This document shows positions 32,088-40,134 of a DNA stretch of 64,000 nucleotides, piece after piece. Positions within the stretch are counted from its first letter, which is position 1, and each line of letters starts with the position of its first letter. Source of the stretch: a virus; the IMG/VR virus record IMGVR_UViG_3300025646_000015, positions 37,269 through 101,268 of that record. The stretch is one strand, 5' to 3'. A model generated the notes under the pieces. That model had not been told where the DNA came from, did not search any database, and saw only the letters and a program-made list of their open reading frames with translations. Made by a program: the position numbers and the translations under genes.

Positions 32088-33040
32088 ACTTCGTAGTATT
32101 GGACTTGATTCAAGGCATCTATTTGATTTCCACCAGCATAGCTTATAGAGCTTTGCAAGTCTTGAGTTATTTCCAAAAGTTTTTGACCAACAGTCATATT
32201 GTTGCAAGCTATGTTTGTTAGCTTACCTTCTATATTATTATTATGACCTTTGTTTTCTGCGCTTGCAGATCCAAAATATGCTTTATGAGAAATATTATCA
32301 ATAGAACTTTCGATAGCTGGACTATCAATACATGCGGCAAATAAACCTCCAGCCATAACCATTGTCGCTCCAGCAACTATTGCCTTTGCTATATCTCCGT
32401 TACATTTTATTCCACCATCCGCAATAACAGGAACACGGTATCCATCATCTATAACATTAGAACACTTTTCAACGCAAGTAAACATTGGCATTGTGAACCC
32501 TGTTTTGTCTTTTGTTGTACATGGGGAGCCTTGACCTATGCCAACTTTTACGGCATCTGCTCCCCAATCATAAAGTTGCCTTACAGCTTCTGGCGTTGCA
32601 ACGTTTCCAGCTATAACATTAGTTCGAGGAAAATGTTTTTTAACATGGTTAATTGTATTATGCATTCTTTTACAATGTCCATGGGCGATATCAATTGTTA
32701 TGAAATCAATTCTTTGTTTAAGCTTTGCAAGAGCGAGTATATCTTTTTTGTCGGAAATTTTCACGCCCATACTAACAGAAATGAGAGGCCATCTTTCTTC
32801 ATTCATTTGAATAACAGTATCTTTAAGGGAGTTACCAAATCGATGCATGATATAAAAATAACCATCATTAGCCAAATTCCTAGATAAATCCATATCTATA
32901 ACTGATTTCATATTGGCGGGTATAATTGGTAGCATAAATTCCCTAGCACAGAACTCTACAGAGGGATCGCAATCAACTCTACTATGAACCTCGCTATAAT
33001 TAGGAATTAAACAAATGTCTGAATATTTAAGAGCTTTCAT
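32084..33040 (-). CDS. guaC: GMP reductase / IMP dehydrogenase family
   Basis: The start is MKALKYSDICL at 33040; the gene has 318 residues. The TIM-barrel nucleotide motifs are IPANMKSV near 36, DIAHGHCKRM near 113, DAVKVGIGQGSPCTTK near 160 with the catalytic Cys, VIADGGIKCNGDI near 205 and MAGGLFA near 228. There are no CBS domains, and the length fits GMP reductase better than IMP dehydrogenase. It converts GMP to IMP, or the reverse oxidation in IMPDH, adjusting guanine pools. It overlaps the PHP gene end by 14 nt. Confidence 0.88.
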   Translation of the reverse strand: MKALKYSDICLIPNYSEVHSRVDCDPSVEFCAREFMLPIIPANMKSVIDMDLSRNLANDGYFYIMHRFGNSLKDTVIQMNEERWPLISVSMGVKISDKKDILALAKLKQRIDFITIDIAHGHCKRMHNTINHVKKHFPRTNVIAGNVATPEAVRQLYDWGADAVKVGIGQGSPCTTKDKTGFTMPMFTCVEKCSNVIDDGYRVPVIADGGIKCNGDIAKAIVAGATMVMAGGLFAACIDSPAIESSIDNISHKAYFGSASAENKGHNNNIEGKLTNIACNNMTVGQKLLEITQDLQSSISYAGGNQIDALNQVQYYEV

Positions 33041-33773
33041 ATTTAGTATAATCTTCAAAACAGAATTTATTACTAGAGCAATGTTCTAGATTAGGACTTT
33101 CTAGAGAAACAGATTTTGAGGAAAAATTCCTATTGCAAATACATTTATAGGATTGATATGCTTCAAAATCATTATAGTTTTTATAAAAGATGCTTTTGCA
33201 ATTCATTAAATTAAATGAATTATTATTGCAGTATTTTAAGACCGAACCTTTAATTAGATCATCAAAAGGCAAATCATTGGATTCTATTAAAAATGTAGGG
33301 TTAAAGAAAGAAAGATCAACAAAAACGCTAGAGAAAGACATTATGTTTTGATAAATAAAAGAATCGTAAAAAGGTATGAATAGAGATAAATGTTGAGAAT
33401 TCCAAAAATCTTTTAAATCGTTCAATTTTATCACTCCATTATTTTCTAAATTTATATATGTTGATATTTTATTAAGCAATTTACAGCCATTAGAGTTTTT
33501 AGAAAAAACAATTATTTTATGAAAAATTTCACAGTCTTCATCTTCACATAAAGAAATTCTTAAGCCAAAAATAAAATTTATACCTAGATCAATACTGTTC
33601 TTTCTAGCTTCTAGAAAACCGCACATAGTATCCTCAACTAGAAATAATTGATTTAAATTGTTTTCTCTTAGTATATTAAATATATTATTAGGATTTCCGT
33701 TTTCGTAAGAATCTCGATCTATCCTAAGTATACTTTTACCTATTGAAAAATCTGATTTAAATAAAGGTATCAT
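33027..33773 (-). CDS. Split DnaE PHP domain (degenerate)
   Basis: This 248-residue protein matches the N-terminal PHP domain of bacterial DnaE: PLFKSDFSIGKSILRI at the start (normally H-x-H-S-x-x-S), LVEDTMCGFLEARKN near residue 46 and FIFGLRISL near residue 70. The metal-binding His residues of the first motif are replaced by Phe/Lys, so it is probably structural rather than a nuclease. It ends with the segment that in intact DnaE runs into the palm (LESPNLEHCSSNKFCF). It is the promoter-proximal gene of the polymerase operon. Confidence 0.78.
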   Translation of the reverse strand: MIPLFKSDFSIGKSILRIDRDSYENGNPNNIFNILRENNLNQLFLVEDTMCGFLEARKNSIDLGINFIFGLRISLCEDEDCEIFHKIIVFSKNSNGCKLLNKISTYINLENNGVIKLNDLKDFWNSQHLSLFIPFYDSFIYQNIMSFSSVFVDLSFFNPTFLIESNDLPFDDLIKGSVLKYCNNNSFNLMNCKSIFYKNYNDFEAYQSYKCICNRNFSSKSVSLESPNLEHCSSNKFCFEDYTKYESS

Positions 33774-33784
33774 TTATGTGCAAC

Positions 33785-33813
33785 ATTATAGCACATAAAA
33801 TCTATGTAATCAA
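33785..33813 (-). promoter_or_regulatory. Sigma70-type promoter for the polymerase operon
   Basis: Minus strand: TTGATT (33808-33813), 17-nt spacer, TATAAT (33785-33790). The ATG at 33773 is 11 nt behind the -10 box, so the message is nearly leaderless. The -35 overlaps the end of the preceding gene. Confidence 0.7.
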
Positions 33814-35039
33814 GTCTTTTTTATTTCTACAGTGTATTTGCTTTTAGGCTTATTTTCCTTGTCTAAATTTACAGAAGGAGCACTGTTACTTTCAGCCTCT
33901 TGAATATTTCCAAAATCTTTTTTTTCTTTTTTAAAAAAATTATTAAATTTTTTTTTAATATCTATTCTTTCAGGAGCAGGATCGACTCTATTATTTATAC
34001 TCATGCTAAATGCACAAATAATCATAACAATAGCTAGGGGGTCAAAAACAACTATAATGAGCATTATTACTAGCCGAACTGAAGTTCCGCTATCAAATTT
34101 AGGTCCACCAAAATCATAAATTAATTCTGATATGTATTTAATTGGACCAAGTTCGTTATCTATTATTAGTTGTTTATTTTCCAGTTCAAACTTGCGATTA
34201 TTTAAATTATTTATTAAAGAAAGAGAGTCTTTTATTTTTAGTTCTTGTGCGTCGAGAAAAGATAAATCGGACTCACTAATTTCAACTTTTTCTGATTGAA
34301 GAGAAGAAATTTTATTCCTAATCAAAGTTGATTCGGATTTAGAATTAGAACGAGATTTTAAAATCAAATCATCTAGGTTAGATATTTGAGAGTTTATAGA
34401 AGTTCTTTCTTCTGACTGTTGATCTTGCAATTTTTTAATTTTACTTTCAGTGCTTGAGAAAAATCCACCCTTCTGCGCTCTTAAAATAGCAACCTCTGAG
34501 TCAAGCTCTCTTATTCGATCTCTTAACTTATCTATTTTATTGTTTAAATCTAATATTTCCTGATCTGATCTAGAGTTTATAAACTCTATATCTTTCAATA
34601 ATTGATTTTTAATATCTTCATTTTTGTTTTCACTATAAAAAACGCTTGATTTTTTTTCTTCTATTATTTTCTTATATCTTTCTATAGATTCATTTTCAAA
34701 TTTTATTTTGCGATCTATTTCAGAAATTTCTTGCGTGGCAAAAGTTGAACTAGCATTATGTTCTATGTGTGATTTACTAAGAAATCCGAAAATACCCATG
34801 CTGGTTATGAACATTAGAATAACTACAGCTAAAGATAGGTAGAATTTAGTTAATCTAGAAATGAAACCCCAATTTTGATGAACCCATACAGCCACAATAA
34901 TTTTAGCTAATTCAAGGGCTGTTGCCATCACAACAATAGAAAAAATAGATCCAGGGAAGATTGCAGATAGTCCTATTATGCTAAAATACGCAGCAATTGA
35001 AGACAGCGATAATGCTGAAGCCATCAGCAAGAATTTCAT
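33810..35039 (-). CDS. Phage membrane protein with long coiled coil
   Basis: This 409-residue protein has three N-terminal hydrophobic segments (FLLMASALSLSSIAAYFSIIGL, FSIVVMATALELAKIIVAVW, FYLSLAVVILMFITSMGIFGFL), a long Lys/Glu/Ser coiled coil at about 100-310 and another hydrophobic segment near 335 (LVIMLIIVVFDPLAIVMIICAF), then a basic tail. The TALELAKII segment and the order of membrane helices resemble a conserved membrane protein of T4-like marine phages. Its role is unknown. It overlaps its neighbour by one base. Confidence 0.7.
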   Translation of the reverse strand: MKFLLMASALSLSSIAAYFSIIGLSAIFPGSIFSIVVMATALELAKIIVAVWVHQNWGFISRLTKFYLSLAVVILMFITSMGIFGFLSKSHIEHNASSTFATQEISEIDRKIKFENESIERYKKIIEEKKSSVFYSENKNEDIKNQLLKDIEFINSRSDQEILDLNNKIDKLRDRIRELDSEVAILRAQKGGFFSSTESKIKKLQDQQSEERTSINSQISNLDDLILKSRSNSKSESTLIRNKISSLQSEKVEISESDLSFLDAQELKIKDSLSLINNLNNRKFELENKQLIIDNELGPIKYISELIYDFGGPKFDSGTSVRLVIMLIIVVFDPLAIVMIICAFSMSINNRVDPAPERIDIKKKFNNFFKKEKKDFGNIQEAESNSAPSVNLDKENKPKSKYTVEIKKT

Positions 35040-35293
35040 TAAGGATCTCTTGGTTTAAGTGAGTTGAATAAATCTTGCTCAATTCGAATTGCTTTGGCCA
35101 ATTCTTGTGGATCAGGATTATACTTGTTAAGGTTATATTTCAGATAAAATAAATCTGATTTTAAATATTTTTCAAAAGCTAAATAGTTGCGAACATCAGG
35201 CCTTACTTTAAGCGGGGATATTTTAAGATCTTTTAAGTCGCTTTTTGAAGTTTTTACAACATAAACTTCTTTCGTATTATTTCCGTAACTCAT
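35039..35293 (-). CDS. Small conserved phage protein
   Basis: This 84-residue protein begins MSYGNNTKEVYVVK and has DVRNYLAFEKYLKSDLFYLKY and DPQELAKAIRIEQDLF. It is charged and helical with no motif of known function. The stop and start codons overlap with both neighbours, placing it in the 33.8-38 kb structural/membrane operon. Confidence 0.6.
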   Translation of the reverse strand: MSYGNNTKEVYVVKTSKSDLKDLKISPLKVRPDVRNYLAFEKYLKSDLFYLKYNLNKYNPDPQELAKAIRIEQDLFNSLKPRDP

Positions 35294-36060
35294 TAATAGT
35301 TAAAACTAATTCCAAACCATGCTCCGTCTACGACATCAGTGGAGTTGACGAAAGTCATTTTCTCTCCAATCGTTTCGATATCAGCTGGAAAATACGAAAG
35401 AGTACTTTTGTTAACATGTCGCTTAACCAGCTCTTTTGCTTCGTCAGTCATGAAACCATAGGCTACTCCAATAGCATATGTTACGCTAAAATCCTCGTAC
35501 TCTTTGAAAACATTAAATGAAAGACTTGCACCACATCCTCCGTCTCTCTCACCAAGAGAAAGGCCTAAATCCTGCTCCGTTACAGTTACCCCGCTGCTTG
35601 AAGTTCCGTTACTATATGTTTGAGTATTGGTAGTATAAGTCGTCTGAGTTCTTTGATTTGCCTCGTAAATTTTGCCTGCAGTAAAACCAAGAATTAAGGA
35701 AAATGATCGATCCCTGTATTCCACACCTTCTCCACGAAGCCAGGATAGCTGAGCTAAATCAATGGAGTATTTTTCTCTAGGAGCCCATTCTATGCCAGTT
35801 GTCTCTGTGCTAATCTCGGTAGCAGTGGTTGCAAATTCGCCCACTATAGTTGGGGTTGCTTTTATTACTTGTAAAGATTGGGCGTTAGTACTATTTGTTC
35901 CACTAGTGGTCTCAGAAACACTTTCTACTACTGGTGTGATTTGAAGTTCAGAAGAGACCTTTAAGACACTATCGGAAATGTTTTTGTTGATCTCTATTAT
36001 CGTTGTGATAGGAGTTACGTTATCTGATTCCTCCCTTGTTCCTCCTGTTGCTCTGCCCAT
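35293..36060 (-). CDS. Putative virion or outer-membrane-like protein
   Basis: This 255-residue protein has a Thr/Ser-rich N-terminal half and a C-terminal half of repeated amphipathic beta strands (FSLILGFTAGKIYEANQ, LSLGERDGGCGASLSFNVF, FSVTYAIGVAYGFMT). It ends AWFGISFNY, with an aromatic terminus like the insertion signal of porin-type beta barrels. No signal peptide is seen. It could be a structural protein of the virion. The barrel resemblance is a visual impression only. Confidence 0.4.
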   Translation of the reverse strand: MGRATGGTREESDNVTPITTIIEINKNISDSVLKVSSELQITPVVESVSETTSGTNSTNAQSLQVIKATPTIVGEFATTATEISTETTGIEWAPREKYSIDLAQLSWLRGEGVEYRDRSFSLILGFTAGKIYEANQRTQTTYTTNTQTYSNGTSSSGVTVTEQDLGLSLGERDGGCGASLSFNVFKEYEDFSVTYAIGVAYGFMTDEAKELVKRHVNKSTLSYFPADIETIGEKMTFVNSTDVVDGAWFGISFNY

Positions 36061-36062
36061 AA

Positions 36063-38009
36063 TTATTTTGCGTTAAAGTTAGTTGATTTAGGTAAAACGG
36101 TAGTTTTTTCCTTTAAAGAAATTTGAGATTTATCGAAAATAGATGATCCTCCAACACTTCCAATTCTTGCATAGTCTGGAAGTTGTGTAGAAACATCTCT
36201 GGATTTCGCTAAAATTTTTGTTGAATTAATTGGAGGTAATAAACCCTGTACATCGTATGTAGAGTCTTCTAATTTTCTTGGATTTGTGTCAGGAATAGAA
36301 AATAAACTTGTATGTTTATATGGATTTGGAAGACCTTGATACCCTGGCTGTCTATGCGCTTTAAGATTGGTTCCAGTATGATTGTCTTTTATTCCGTTTA
36401 AAAGCTTATAAGGAGCTTGATAAAGCAAGGGGAATACAGATTCATCGATTTTTAAATGCTTTCTATTTTTAAAGTAAAAAAACTTATCATTAACATACTG
36501 ACCTGGTGTTCCGCCTAGTGGGAGAAATAATGGAGCAGATAAAGTGTCACTATAAGCTCTAAACTTTAAATTTTGTTTTTCTGTCAAAGTTAATCTATTT
36601 GCTTCTAGAAATGTTTTTGATTTAGAAAGTTTGAAAAAATCAGCATAAGTCACATCCCATTTGAAATTTAAAGATGCACGAGTAGCAACTGGATCAAAAA
36701 GAATATGATTTACTGGAAGATTATTGTAAGTTAGCTCTCGAGCTCCAAAGGCAACTGGAGAATGCAGGGAATAAGAAAAAAATAAAGGTTTTTCTATGTC
36801 AGAAGCAGCCATTCTATGATTTAAAATACTAGCGGCATCTCCTAGTCCTCGATTATTTTCATTAAACTGAATTTCATAATAAACTCCTTTTACTTTGGAC
36901 GCAACAACCTCAAAATCCCAACCAGCAGCAGGAACTATGTAAGCCAATTGAGGAAACGAATGATATTCAACAGGAGATCTAGCAAAACCTTCATGATCTA
37001 CTCCATTAGTGTTATAATCAAAAACCATATTAAGGTTAAATTCTTTAACTTGACCGTATTCAGCCAAGTCTGCAAAATAATTGGCAACGGATTCGTCTAA
37101 GGTGATAACAAATGCTCCTGTGTTGCTAGGTTGTATAGTAAGGGGGATAATAACATCTTGGGTATCAACCGTTCCATCTTTTCCATGAAAAAATATAGAA
37201 GTATAATCTTTAGCCATACCTGTTAATAAACCATTTTCATCTAGATCTCCATGAATCTGTTGAAGCCCAGTAGGCTCTATAAACGTGCGTAAATGAGGTG
37301 GTAGAGGCCTATCATCTCCAGGAATTACAACTTCAAAATCTTGAGAAACATGCTGTAGCGGATAATTTCTATTAACATTAAGATTATTTGGGTGTCTTAA
37401 ATTCCCAACTTCATATTCGTTTGGGGTGCTTGTGGTTTTGATAACAAAATCAGTTTCTATTCCTGCAAGCATATAGTATTGTTTGGAACAAATAGAAAGT
37501 TCTCTGTATTTTTTTTTGTCAGTATAATAACCTTTGTTTTCTAAAAGAGGATATCCACCACCTAAATGGTTTGGCATTTTATTGTGTTCATCCTGACGTT
37601 CTGATAAATCTACATAAATGCCTGTTGCAAAGTTTTGTGTGATTCCAGGTCTTCTATAAGATGTCTGGTCAAACCCGTTTTCATCTTCAAAACTAGTAAA
37701 ATTACCTGGAACTTGTAAATAATTAGATTTAGGTTGAAGTTTAAATGGAAATCCATTAAAATATCCATTTGAAGTAAAAGATTGAGCTGGATACGGAACT
37801 TCTTTGTAAGATGTAAAGTTTCCAAGAGTTAATTGGGGGACTGAATTTGAGCCTTGGAAAAGATATCTTTTTTGCCCAAATTCTGTAGTGGTTGTGGTTG
37901 CTGCTATACTATTTGTAAAACCAGGTGTAGAAACTTCCACAAATGGATTAACTTTATTGCTAGTGGGCGAAGATTTGAATGAAGAATCAGGCTTGCGAAT
38001 TGGTTTCAT
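36063..38009 (-). CDS. Putative virion structural protein
   Basis: This 648-residue protein has low Cys and is rich in Asn, Pro and aromatic residues, with many short beta segments. It contains GKDGTVDTQDVIIPLTIQPSN and AFGARELTYNNLPVNHIL. It is not recognised as a known tail or head gene. A GTGTAAT element lies 8 nt before the start, as before other virion genes. It begins an operon with the proteins at 35.3 and 33.8 kb. Confidence 0.5.
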   Translation of the reverse strand: MKPIRKPDSSFKSSPTSNKVNPFVEVSTPGFTNSIAATTTTTEFGQKRYLFQGSNSVPQLTLGNFTSYKEVPYPAQSFTSNGYFNGFPFKLQPKSNYLQVPGNFTSFEDENGFDQTSYRRPGITQNFATGIYVDLSERQDEHNKMPNHLGGGYPLLENKGYYTDKKKYRELSICSKQYYMLAGIETDFVIKTTSTPNEYEVGNLRHPNNLNVNRNYPLQHVSQDFEVVIPGDDRPLPPHLRTFIEPTGLQQIHGDLDENGLLTGMAKDYTSIFFHGKDGTVDTQDVIIPLTIQPSNTGAFVITLDESVANYFADLAEYGQVKEFNLNMVFDYNTNGVDHEGFARSPVEYHSFPQLAYIVPAAGWDFEVVASKVKGVYYEIQFNENNRGLGDAASILNHRMAASDIEKPLFFSYSLHSPVAFGARELTYNNLPVNHILFDPVATRASLNFKWDVTYADFFKLSKSKTFLEANRLTLTEKQNLKFRAYSDTLSAPLFLPLGGTPGQYVNDKFFYFKNRKHLKIDESVFPLLYQAPYKLLNGIKDNHTGTNLKAHRQPGYQGLPNPYKHTSLFSIPDTNPRKLEDSTYDVQGLLPPINSTKILAKSRDVSTQLPDYARIGSVGGSSIFDKSQISLKEKTTVLPKSTNFNAK

Positions 38010-38017
38010 ATATGGAT

Positions 38018-38024
38018 ATTACAC
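38018..38024 (-). promoter_or_regulatory. GTGTAAT start-proximal element
   Basis: GTGTAAT ending 8 nt before the ATG at 38009. It overlaps the stop region of the Cas4/RecB-like nuclease. Confidence 0.55.
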
Positions 38025-39083
38025 CAAAAACGAAGCCTTTTCAAAAAAATGTGGGCATCCTTGATAAAATTTTTCAGCAAAAATATAATCGTCTGGATAG
38101 TCAGCTTTGTTTTTAATTTTTGTCGAAGCAATGAAATCTCCATCCTTGTTCAAAACATGAAAATATTTCATGGGTAACCTGTGTTCGCAGATATAGCTTT
38201 TTATTTTTTCTCCGTTATTATCAAGAACATATTCGCCTTTTGATTTTTTAAAACCCTCTTTTCCGCACATCAAGGGACCTCCAAAAGTCTTATCGGCTGG
38301 ATAAGACTGGTCTGCTGCAAAATTAGACCGAGCATCTTGTTCAGAAAAATTCTCTAAGTAAGATTGAATTGCGGTTAATTGATGCTCGAAACCATCTAAT
38401 TCTGAAGCAGAGATTTGAGACATTTTTAAGACCCCGTTTCCAGGATTGCCTAAAAGGTCATGAGATAAATCAAATTTAAGAAACAAAAACTCAACATCAA
38501 TATCTTGAACTTTAGGAAATAATTTTTTAACAGCAAGGCAATACATTAAATTTTGAAGATTATCTGTTATCTCTTTACCTTTGAATACTTGTTTGCTTGT
38601 CTTGAAATCTCTAATCAAAGCTTTGCTTTTTCTATTATATAAAAACAACTTGTCAATAAACCCGCGTATTTTATAATTTTTGGTACCATCTTGTATATGA
38701 AAATTAAACTCTTGCTCTGATATGGCATCAGAAGGTTTTAAGTTATTTTTGCCAAAAAAATCATATAGCAATCCTTTGATGATCATTGAATCCATCATTT
38801 CCATGTTTTCCTCATCATTAACTTTAAGTTTTTTTGCATGATAATTAACTAATTTAAAAACAGCTGGAGATACTATTATTGTTCCACTCTTGATGATAGA
38901 TTTGTAATGTTTGTTATGTTTCTTTTTTCCCAATAACTCAAATACTAAATGGCAGATCCAACCTCTACTAGATCCATCATTTCCTTCTTGAGGTAATTTT
39001 AATACATAACTGGTCCAGTATTTCCAAGAGCAGGATTGCGCTGTTTTTATTCTACTTGCAGAAAGATAAACGTCTTTACTCAT
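38019..39083 (-). CDS. Cas4/RecB-like PD-(D/E)XK nuclease with four cysteines
   Basis: This 354-residue protein has a Cys in SCSWKYWTSYV near residue 17, SRGWICHLVFE near residue 39, GFIDKLFLY near residue 140 (metal Asp), and IRDFKTSKQ near residue 160 (the D-x-K of PD-(D/E)XK). C-terminal cysteines lie in MCGKEGF, YICEHRLP and GCPHFF. One N-terminal plus three C-terminal Cys is the Fe-S-cluster layout of Cas4 and AddB. It is a DNA end-processing exonuclease, coupled to primase, helicase and RecA. No CRISPR array is present. Confidence 0.75.
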   Translation of the reverse strand: MSKDVYLSASRIKTAQSCSWKYWTSYVLKLPQEGNDGSSRGWICHLVFELLGKKKHNKHYKSIIKSGTIIVSPAVFKLVNYHAKKLKVNDEENMEMMDSMIIKGLLYDFFGKNNLKPSDAISEQEFNFHIQDGTKNYKIRGFIDKLFLYNRKSKALIRDFKTSKQVFKGKEITDNLQNLMYCLAVKKLFPKVQDIDVEFLFLKFDLSHDLLGNPGNGVLKMSQISASELDGFEHQLTAIQSYLENFSEQDARSNFAADQSYPADKTFGGPLMCGKEGFKKSKGEYVLDNNGEKIKSYICEHRLPMKYFHVLNKDGDFIASTKIKNKADYPDDYIFAEKFYQGCPHFFEKASFLV

Positions 39084-40134
39084 AATTAATCAATGTAGTT
39101 TCAAATTTTTTTATTTTTTTAAGAAAATCTTTTGTTGGGTTATTGATTTTATTTTTTGCATATTTTAATACTGAGAAATAATAATTCGAATCAAAGCTTC
39201 TTGAATATTTATTTTTCTTTTCTATCCATTCATTCATTTCCGCTTCATTCATGTCTCCGAAATCATTAGCTAATGGAAGGCAAATTTTTATTTTTTCAAA
39301 ATTAAAATAATTCAAAAGTTTAAAAAAAGATTTAACAGCTCCTTGTTTTCCTGCATTAATTCGTTTATTTAAATCATTATTAAATGATATAAATATATCA
39401 TTAATTTCAAAACTGCACAAATAGGAAATCAAGGACGGAGAGATATCAACTCCAAAACAACATAATACATTAAATATATTGTTTTGATAAAGATTTAATA
39501 CGTCACCTATACTCTCGACTAATATGACAGATTTAGATTCTAAAATATGAGGTCTAGATAAAAGATGTGGATAGATCCATTTTGTTTTGATGCCTATGTG
39601 TTTCCATTTAGGCCTGTTCTCTTTTTCTAACATATCTCTGCCTGAAAAGCCATGGATTTTACCGTAAATATTAAAAATAGGAAAAACAAATCTTTGGTAC
39701 ATTTTTCCTTCGGTGCAAAGACCTCCTTTAAACAACTTTAAAACTTCTGGAGAAATACCTCTGTTTTCATAAAAAACATAATGAGGCAACAATCTCTCTA
39801 GCAACGAATCAGGATAAATTTTTTCCATAGTAATTAATTCTTTTTTTTGAAATTGAACTTCATTATCAAAAGAAAAATCTTTTGATTTTATAAACTTATC
39901 AATTAAATCATCATCATTAGAATTTAATGTTAACTGAACTAACTTTTTGAAAGGCATGAAAGAAGTATTGTTTACATAATCTTTCCAAACTCCAGAATTT
40001 TTATAAATTTGTAATGCTGTTTTATTGTCGCCATTTCTAAATAAAGCATTAGTTTGCCAATAATCTCCTTTGTCTGATAAATCATAACCAAGGGAATTTA
40101 AAGTAGACTCTATATCTATAGTTTGATTATTCAT
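39076..40134 (-). CDS. DnaG-type primase (Toprim)
   Basis: This 352-residue protein has an N-terminal region resembling a primase core (GYDLSDKGDYWQTNALFRNGDN). VFYENRGISPEVLKLF near residue 120 is the RGIS segment. The Toprim domain has MYQRFVFPIFNIYGKIHGFSGR, then SVILVESIGDVLNL near residue 207 (catalytic Glu) and FISFNNDLN near residue 240 (degenerate D-x-D). No classical zinc finger CHC2 was seen. It is followed by the helicase with a 4-nt overlap. Confidence 0.75.
   Translation of the reverse strand: MNNQTIDIESTLNSLGYDLSDKGDYWQTNALFRNGDNKTALQIYKNSGVWKDYVNNTSFMPFKKLVQLTLNSNDDDLIDKFIKSKDFSFDNEVQFQKKELITMEKIYPDSLLERLLPHYVFYENRGISPEVLKLFKGGLCTEGKMYQRFVFPIFNIYGKIHGFSGRDMLEKENRPKWKHIGIKTKWIYPHLLSRPHILESKSVILVESIGDVLNLYQNNIFNVLCCFGVDISPSLISYLCSFEINDIFISFNNDLNKRINAGKQGAVKSFFKLLNYFNFEKIKICLPLANDFGDMNEAEMNEWIEKKNKYSRSFDSNYYFSVLKYAKNKINNPTKDFLKKIKKFETTLINYE

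Noticed and set aside
28891-33773. Split intein joining the two DnaE halves
   Set aside because: Neither the PHP C-terminus (KYESS) nor the polymerase N-terminus (MEDRYL) carries intein blocks or a C+1 nucleophile; both look like ordinary gene ends.
38019-39083. Cas4 as part of a CRISPR-Cas system
   Set aside because: No repeat-spacer array or other cas gene is in the window, and its neighbours are replication genes.
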